NCBI GenBank assembly: GCA_015231685.1
Contig: JADGBA010000022.1
Span: forward strand, 4,054 to 14,515
Direction: 5' to 3'
Length of the DNA stretch: 10,462 bases
Source: Candidatus Omnitrophota bacterium
Lineage (GTDB): Bacteria; Omnitrophota; Gorgyraeia; 2-02-FULL-51-18; JAGOUK01
Below the pieces are notes generated by a model that worked only from the letters and a program-made list of their open reading frames with translations, did not search any database and was not told the DNA's origin. Position numbers and translations under genes: made by a program. Below are positions 5,758 through 10,462 of this stretch, one piece after another. Numbering within the stretch: the stretch's first letter is position 1; each line of letters begins with the position of its first letter.

Positions 5758-6818
5758 CGCTCTGTGGAGGGGAGGAAGCGGGTGAGGCCGGGGGTGGTGA
5801 ATTCGGTCAGGTCGCCTTCAGGGGAGCGTGCGATGATCAGGGCTTCAAGGTCCGGCTGGCGTAAGGCCCAAAGGTAGCCTTCTTTGGGGCCCATGACGGT
5901 GATTGCGGTTGCGGCGCCGTCGGCTCGGGCGCAGGACGGGGCGATCACCGAAACGCTCGTGATGCCGTTGGAGACGGGCTGGCCGGTTTTGGGGTCGAGG
6001 ATGTGCGAATAGAAATTACCGTCGGCTTCGATGCGGTTTTCGTAATTTCCTGACGTTGCCAGACATGCGTTGCCGAGAATGAGTCTTTTAATAATTTTTT
6101 CGCGGAGCATCGCGCCATGCGATGGCTCCGCGATACCTATAATCCAGTCCTCACCGCCGGCGTTTTTGCCGGAGGTGCAGACCTCCCCCCCGATTTCCAC
6201 CATAAAGTTGTCGTAACCGGATGCGCGAAGCCTTTGAGCGGTTTCATCCACGGCATATCCCTTGGCGATGGCGCTTAAATCGAGCTCCACGCCTTCAGCC
6301 TTTTTGGAGAGTTCGCCCCGGGGCCCGAGGACAAGCTTGTTCATTCCGACGTTGTTGAGAACTTTGGCGATGGCGTCAGGAGTTGGCGGCGCATCCCTGA
6401 CGCGGGAGTCCGCATTCGTGAAGCCCCACAAACGAACCAGGGGTCCCACCGTGATGTCAAAAGCGCCGCCGGTCGAACGATAGAGATCAAAAGACATCTT
6501 CATCACGTCTAGGAATCCGCCGCTGATGGTCTGAGTCACGCCCGCTCCAAGCCGGTTGAAGACGGAGATCCGGCTGTCCGCCCGGTAATGGCTCATGGAG
6601 CTGTTGACGCTCTCGAATCCTTCCAGCAGGGTGTCGCGGAGTTTGGCGACGCGTTTCTTGGACGACGAAGGTGAGACAACCTTGACGTGATAGACCGTGC
6701 CCATGGTGGCGCCGCTTAGGGAAATAATGGATGAGGACGGCGCGCGGGAGCAGGAACTCCACAAGAGGCACACTCCAACGAGAATTGCGGCCGGAAGGGT
6801 CAAAAGATTTTTGGTCAC
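5730..6818 (-). CDS. apbE: FAD:protein FMN transferase (ApbE), NQR flavinylation factor
   Basis: ApbE cleaves FAD and attaches FMN by a phosphoester bond to a Thr/Ser in target proteins; in NQR the targets are NqrB and NqrC. The protein is 362 aa. An N-terminal hydrophobic segment (4-22) ending in LLWSSC suggests export, possibly as a lipoprotein on Cys23, although the lipobox is imperfect. Family motifs follow in order: GATMGTVYHV (36-45), STGGAFDITVGPLVRLWGF (115-133), DLSAIAKGYAVD (180-191), EIGGEV (208-213), LDPKTGQP (274-281) and ARADGAATA (297-305), covering the FAD and Mg2+ sites. The start is GTG at 6818, 3 bases after the nqrF stop and without a strong ribosome binding site, so it is likely coupled to nqrF. 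The last eight residues and stop lie in the REP-like repeat. Confidence 0.96.
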   Translation of the reverse strand: MTKNLLTLPAAILVGVCLLWSSCSRAPSSSIISLSGATMGTVYHVKVVSPSSSKKRVAKLRDTLLEGFESVNSSMSHYRADSRISVFNRLGAGVTQTISGGFLDVMKMSFDLYRSTGGAFDITVGPLVRLWGFTNADSRVRDAPPTPDAIAKVLNNVGMNKLVLGPRGELSKKAEGVELDLSAIAKGYAVDETAQRLRASGYDNFMVEIGGEVCTSGKNAGGEDWIIGIAEPSHGAMLREKIIKRLILGNACLATSGNYENRIEADGNFYSHILDPKTGQPVSNGITSVSVIAPSCARADGAATAITVMGPKEGYLWALRQPDLEALIIARSPEGDLTEFTTPGLTRFLPSTERGDSPKIGL

Positions 6819-6821
6819 GTG

Positions 6822-8057
6822 CTATCCGAACTTGTCGAAGAAGATGTTGGAATCTTCCACGCCGAGAGTGTGAAGCATGCCGGTCACAGCGTCCACCATG
6901 ACCGGAGGGCCGCACTGATAGTATTCGCATTCTTCGGGCTCGGGATGCGAGGCGAGGTACTCTTTTCTCAAGACATCGTGAATAAAACCGACGGGCCCCT
7001 CCCACTTGTCTTCGGGGAGAGGGGAGGAAAGCGCGACGTGATAGGAAAAATTGGGAAACTCCGCCGCGATGGCGCGAAACTCATCATCGTAGAACATTTC
7101 GCGGGTGGAGCGCGCGCCGTACCAGAAACTCACCTTGCGCCGGGTGCGCAGGGTCTTAAAAAGATGGAAGAGGTGGCTGCGCATCGGAGCCATGCCCGCT
7201 CCGCCGCCGACATAGATCATCTCACGGTCGGATTCGCGGATGAAGAAATCACCGTAAGGCCCGCTGAGGTTCACTACATCGCCGGGCTTCAGCTTGAATA
7301 TATAGGAAGAGGCCACCCCCGACGGGGTGGAGCGGTCAAAAGGCGGCGGCGGCGCCACGCGGACATTGAGGAGAATCCGGTGGGATTCCGCCGGATAGTT
7401 GGCCATGGAGTACGCACGGAAGACGGTCTCTTCATTGGCGGCGAAACACTGCCAGAGATTGGTACGGTCCCACTCGCCGCGGAAGCGTTCGTCGATGTCG
7501 AATTCCTTGAAGCTTAGCGAGTACGGGGGAATATTCATCTGGATGTATTGGCCGGATTTAAAATCAAACTTTGTTTGAGGGTCGATTTCCAACACGACTT
7601 CACGGATGAAAGTCGAAACGTTTTGGGCGGAAGCGACGGTCGCCTTGAATTCCTGGATGCTGAAGATTTCGTCCGGAACACGGATCTCCAGATCGCGGCG
7701 GACCTTGACCTGACAGGAAAGCCGCCAGTGGTCCTTGGCCTCGGCCCGTGTGATGAGCGAGGTCTCGGTGGGAAGGATTTCGCCCCCTCCTTTGAGGACC
7801 TGGCACTTGCAAAGCCCGCAGGTTCCGCCGCCGCCGCAGGCGGAAGGAAGAAAGATGCCGTTCTGAGAAAGGGCGGAAAGCAGCGTTGATCCGGCCTTCA
7901 CCGATGGACTCCTGTCGGGATTGTCATTGACGAGCACCTTGCAGTTGCCCGGAGGCGCAAGCTTTGAGGCGGCCAGGATGATCACAAAAGAGATCGAGAC
8001 GATGACAAAGGTAAACACCGCGATGCCGGCGAGGATGGGGAGAAGGATTTCTGTCAA
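6822..8057 (-). CDS. nqrF: Na+-translocating NADH:quinone oxidoreductase subunit F (NADH dehydrogenase subunit)
   Basis: NqrF oxidises NADH on the cytoplasmic side and passes electrons from FAD to a [2Fe-2S] cluster. The protein is 411 aa, against roughly 408 in Vibrio. Layout: one membrane helix (5-30); a plant-type ferredoxin domain with ligands Cys74, Cys80, Cys83 (ACGGGGTCGLC) and Cys115 (LSCQV); an FAD domain with RAYSMAN (214-220); and an NADH domain with GGGAGMAPMRSH (284-295), YGARS (313-317) and CGPP (382-385). An extra Cys85 directly follows the third ligand region. The start is TTG at 8057, overlapping the nqrE stop as TTGA, with GGGGA about 7 bases upstream; no ATG or GTG gives a sensible N-terminus. 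It precedes apbE with a 3-base gap. Confidence 0.97.
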   Translation of the reverse strand: MTEILLPILAGIAVFTFVIVSISFVIILAASKLAPPGNCKVLVNDNPDRSPSVKAGSTLLSALSQNGIFLPSACGGGGTCGLCKCQVLKGGGEILPTETSLITRAEAKDHWRLSCQVKVRRDLEIRVPDEIFSIQEFKATVASAQNVSTFIREVVLEIDPQTKFDFKSGQYIQMNIPPYSLSFKEFDIDERFRGEWDRTNLWQCFAANEETVFRAYSMANYPAESHRILLNVRVAPPPPFDRSTPSGVASSYIFKLKPGDVVNLSGPYGDFFIRESDREMIYVGGGAGMAPMRSHLFHLFKTLRTRRKVSFWYGARSTREMFYDDEFRAIAAEFPNFSYHVALSSPLPEDKWEGPVGFIHDVLRKEYLASHPEPEECEYYQCGPPVMVDAVTGMLHTLGVEDSNIFFDKFG

Positions 8058-8659
8058 AGCTGGATCCCCGAAAAAATCATGAAGCCCATAGCCATGAGTC
8101 CGGTGAGGATCATCGTGATGCCGAGTCCCCGGAGTCCTGTGGGCACATTGGAGTAGGTGAGCTTCTCGCGGATGGCGGCCATGGCGAGGATGGCCAGCGC
8201 CCATCCGGTACCGGAACCGATTCCAAAGACGACGGATTCGGCAAAGGTGTAGTCACGCTCGACCATGAAGAGGCTCGCGCCGAGGATCGCGCAGTTGACG
8301 CTGATCAGGGGCAGGAAGATCCCCAGAGAGGAATAGAGCCGCGGCAGGTAGCGGTCGACAAACATTTCGACGAGCTGTGTGGTCGCTGCGATGTGCGCGA
8401 CAAAGGTGATGAACTTGAGGAAACTCAAATCGACGTTCGGCAGTCCCGCCCAGGCGAGAGCGCCGGGCTTGAGAAGAAGTTCGTAGATGACCCAGTTGGA
8501 CGGAACGGTGACCCCGAGGACAAAGATCACCGCGAGTCCCAGACCTGTCGCGGTTTCCACCTTCTTGGAGCATGCCAGGAACGAGCACATGCCCAGGAAG
8601 TAGGCGAGAAGAATGTTTTCCACAAAAACCGATTTGAGAAACAGGTTCATGTATTCCAT
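8054..8659 (-). CDS. nqrE: Na+-translocating NADH:quinone oxidoreductase subunit E
   Basis: NqrE is a six-helix integral membrane subunit that pairs with NqrD around a membrane-embedded Fe centre. The protein is 201 aa and collinear with the Vibrio protein from start to end. The two Fe ligands are Cys25 in FLGMCSFLAC and Cys123 in ISVNCAILGA. Other family blocks are SFLKFITFVAHIAA (79-92), FLPLISVNCAI (115-125), ERDYTFAESVVFGIGSG (134-150) and VPTGLRGLGIT (172-182). A second Cys (Cys30) lies five residues after the first ligand, where Vibrio has Val. The ATG at 8659 overlaps the nqrD stop as TGATG. A second ATG three codons on (8650) is possible but less supported. Confidence 0.97.
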   Translation of the reverse strand: MEYMNLFLKSVFVENILLAYFLGMCSFLACSKKVETATGLGLAVIFVLGVTVPSNWVIYELLLKPGALAWAGLPNVDLSFLKFITFVAHIAATTQLVEMFVDRYLPRLYSSLGIFLPLISVNCAILGASLFMVERDYTFAESVVFGIGSGTGWALAILAMAAIREKLTYSNVPTGLRGLGITMILTGLMAMGFMIFSGIQL

Positions 8660-9318
8660 CAGCGCTTCTTCCCGCCGCGTTCGCTCAGGGTGCGTTGGAT
8701 CCAGATGAGGATACCGAGAACAAAGAACGCCCCCGGCGCCAGAACCATAATGCCCATATTCTCGTAGCCGGCATCGTAAGCGGCCTGCGGAATCACATGG
8801 AAGCCGAAGAGCGTGCCCGAGCCTAGAAGCTCGCGGATGAAGGACACGGTCATCAGAATCCACCCGTATCCCAGGGCGCTGGAAGCCCCGTCGAGGATCG
8901 AGGGAACCACGGGGTTGGAGTTGGCGAAGCCTTCGGCGCGTCCCAGGACGATGCAGTTCGTGATGATGAGGCCCACGAAGATCGAAAGCTGTTTGGAGAT
9001 GTCGAATAAAAAGGCCTTGAGGAACTGATCGGCGATGATGACCAGCGCGGCGATGATTGTGATCTCCGCAATGATGCGGATTTGCGGCGGAATCCATTTG
9101 CGCAGGGCGCTGACGATCATGTTGGAGAAGGTCAAAACGAAGAGCACCGCCGCGCACATGACGGCGGTGGTGGTCATCATGACGGTGACGGCCAGGGCGG
9201 AACAGATTCCCAGAATCTGGACCGAAATCGGATTCTGGTCCCAGAGCGCGTCCTTGATGAGCTTCTTTTCCGTGCGCCCAAAACGCGGTTTGTGTTGTGT
9301 CTGAGGTTCGTTGCTCAC
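8659..9318 (-). CDS. nqrD: Na+-translocating NADH:quinone oxidoreductase subunit D
   Basis: NqrD is the membrane partner of NqrE, a homologue with inverted topology. The protein is 219 aa with six hydrophobic helices after a hydrophilic N-terminal stretch of about 22 residues. The expected Fe ligands are Cys39 in QILGICSALAVT and Cys122 in ITNCIVLGRAE. DALWDQNPI (23-31) and GRAEGFANSNPVVPSILDG (126-144) are strong family blocks. Cys55 in TAVMCAAVL is an additional Cys of unknown meaning. The start is GTG at 9318, overlapping the nqrC stop as GTGA, with AAGGA upstream at a somewhat long distance (about 11 bases). Rnf subunit RnfE is related, but the neighbouring nqrB, nqrC and nqrF settle the identity. 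Confidence 0.97.
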   Translation of the reverse strand: MSNEPQTQHKPRFGRTEKKLIKDALWDQNPISVQILGICSALAVTVMMTTTAVMCAAVLFVLTFSNMIVSALRKWIPPQIRIIAEITIIAALVIIADQFLKAFLFDISKQLSIFVGLIITNCIVLGRAEGFANSNPVVPSILDGASSALGYGWILMTVSFIRELLGSGTLFGFHVIPQAAYDAGYENMGIMVLAPGAFFVLGILIWIQRTLSERGGKKR

Positions 9319-10037
9319 AGGGAATTCAGTCCTTTGCTGCGGTGTTTGTCCAGAAAAGGTTCGTATTTTTTGAGGATGTCGGCCAAAAGGTGCGTGACCC
9401 CGCGACCGGTGAGCGTGGCGCCGGAGATTCCGTCCACTGCGTGAAGCTTCGCTTCGGAATCGTGAATCACGTCCTTAACCTGCCCTCTAACCACCTCGAC
9501 AGAGACAAGCCGGTCCCGGTCGTCAAAAATCTTCTTACCCTTGAAGTTGTCGCTGAACCATCTTTTTTCGATCTCACCGCCGAGACCCGGGGTTTCTCCG
9601 TGTTTATAAAAAATCAGGTTCCGGATGGTGTTCAGATCCGATTCCAGGGCGAGGTATCCGTCGAGACGCGACCAGAGCCCCCGGCCGTAAACGGGAATCG
9701 CGATCGCATCGGGGCGCGTGTCCTTCATAAGGAGATAGGCCGGAAGCCCCTTTGAGGCGTCGGCATCGGCGGCCGTATCCTTCATCACGTCGCCGGAAGG
9801 GCTGATCAGAATGTTCCGGATCCGGCGGTCGAAAAGCTCCAGGACCGCGGGGCGGTCCGGCGCGGAGCGGACCGCTTCGGCGAGTCCCAGCGCATTCAGG
9901 ACAGTGCGCTTGCGGTCGAACTCGGCGTTCAAGGTCTGAAAAGGCCTTAAGGCCACCGCAGTGACGCTGACCGCCGTGCTCGTCGCGAGACACATAAGGA
10001 CCGTGAACTGCAGGACGTAGGCTTTACCGCGGGCCAT
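9315..10037 (-). CDS. nqrC: Na+-translocating NADH:quinone oxidoreductase subunit C (covalent FMN)
   Basis: NqrC has one N-terminal membrane helix (about 8-30) and a periplasmic FMN-binding domain. The protein is 240 aa. The flavinylation motif D-x-x-S-G-A-T is present as DGISGATLTGRG (202-213), and Thr208 is the predicted site where ApbE attaches FMN. Further NqrC blocks are PVYGRGLWSRLDGYLAL (115-131) and GETPGLGGEIEKRWF (147-161), both conserved in Vibrio NqrC. The C-terminus ends soon after a short helix (ILKKYEPFLDKHR). The ATG at 10037 overlaps the nqrB 3' end by 14 bases; an AAGGA lies about 11 bases upstream. The homologous RnfG is excluded by the neighbours. Confidence 0.97.
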   Translation of the reverse strand: MARGKAYVLQFTVLMCLATSTAVSVTAVALRPFQTLNAEFDRKRTVLNALGLAEAVRSAPDRPAVLELFDRRIRNILISPSGDVMKDTAADADASKGLPAYLLMKDTRPDAIAIPVYGRGLWSRLDGYLALESDLNTIRNLIFYKHGETPGLGGEIEKRWFSDNFKGKKIFDDRDRLVSVEVVRGQVKDVIHDSEAKLHAVDGISGATLTGRGVTHLLADILKKYEPFLDKHRSKGLNSL

Positions 10038-10462
10038 GTGTTCTTAAGATCCTTGCGCGGATATTGAAACCGATCACGTAATGGTCGATGAGGGGGGCAA
10101 AGACATTCATAAAGAGAATGGACAGCATGACGCCCTCGGGATAAGCCGGATTGGCGGCGCGAATCAGAATCGCCAAAAAGCCGATGAGGAAGCCGTAAAT
10201 CCATTTGCCCGCGGGCGTGGAAGCGGCCGAAACCGGATCCGTGGCCATGAACACAAGGCCGAAGGCGAAGCCTCCCAGCACGATGTGGTAATGAAAAGGA
10301 AGGCTCAAAGCCGCCGGAGACTGCGGACCCGCGATGAAGTTGAGCGCCGTTGCGGTCACAAAGCCGCCGATCAGCATCCCGGACATGACCCGCCAGCTCG
10401 CGATTCCCAAAAGCAGAAGAAAGACCGCGCCCGCAAGGCAGGCCAGAGCGGAGGTTTCTCCG
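10024..10462 (-). CDS. nqrB: Na+-translocating NADH:quinone oxidoreductase subunit B, C-terminal part (truncated by window edge)
   Basis: These are the last 145 complete codons of NqrB, the central membrane subunit that carries covalent FMN and riboflavin and forms the Na+ path. The frame is open to the right edge and reads GETSALACLAGAVFLL at the start, followed by GIASWR, HYHIVLGGFAFGLVFMATDP, AGKWIYGFLIGF, ANPAYPEGVMLSILFMN and FAPLIDHYV. All are well-conserved blocks of the NqrB C-terminal half. The FMN attachment Thr (in a SGAT motif) is upstream of this part and outside the window, as is nqrA, which should precede nqrB. The stop TAA overlaps nqrC by 14 bases. Confidence 0.96.
   Translation of the reverse strand, partial: GETSALACLAGAVFLLLLGIASWRVMSGMLIGGFVTATALNFIAGPQSPAALSLPFHYHIVLGGFAFGLVFMATDPVSAASTPAGKWIYGFLIGFLAILIRAANPAYPEGVMLSILFMNVFAPLIDHYVIGFNIRARILRTHGPR

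Overview
The window holds parts of two respiratory NADH/quinone oxidoreductase loci lying back to back. Every large gene is on the minus strand, so the window reads from right to left. The right part (about 10462 to 5730) is the Na+-translocating NADH:quinone oxidoreductase (NQR) operon: the 3' end of nqrB, then nqrC, nqrD, nqrE, nqrF and apbE. The left part (5333 to 1) is a complex I (Nuo) operon: nuoA, nuoB, a fused nuoCD, nuoH, nuoI, nuoJ, nuoK and the 5' end of nuoL. Neighbouring genes in each operon nearly all overlap by 1 to 26 bases, mostly as ATGA, GTGA, TTGA or TGATG junctions, so each operon is probably one translationally coupled transcript.

The two operons are separated by 396 bases (5334-5729), the only non-routine part of the window. 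This gap carries one small plus-strand gene (5491-5649, 52 aa). It has one N-terminal membrane helix and a Cys-rich tail and resembles NqrM, the NQR maturation factor, or the related FeoB-associated Cys-rich proteins. It is flanked by an inverted pair of 36-base REP-like repeats built on GGGACAG/CTGTCCC (5428-5463 and 5720-5755). The right copy also encodes the last codons and the stop of apbE. In organisms with a classical nqr operon, nqrM tends to follow apbE on the same strand. Here it is reversed and bracketed by inverted repeats, so a past or continuing inversion is a plausible but unproven reading.

Functionally, NQR (NqrA-F) oxidises NADH, reduces quinone and exports Na+. ApbE attaches FMN covalently to Thr residues of NqrB and NqrC, and an NqrM-like protein would help assemble the Fe centre held by Cys residues of NqrD and NqrE. 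The Nuo genes encode the hydrogenase-like and membrane arms of a proton-pumping complex. nuoE, nuoF and nuoG are missing from their usual place between nuoCD and nuoH, so either the complex is an 11-subunit form with a different electron donor such as ferredoxin, or those genes are elsewhere.

The organism is a Gram-negative-type bacterium of moderately high GC (roughly 55-60% by eye), judging from periplasmic NQR and ApbE components and the gene content. The window does not fix the phylum. The combination of NQR, a truncated-type Nuo, a NuoCD fusion and GGGACAG repeats would suit an uncultured PVC/Omnitrophota-like or deltaproteobacterium-like lineage, but that is a guess. I found no RNA genes, CRISPR arrays, transposase genes or intact mobile elements.
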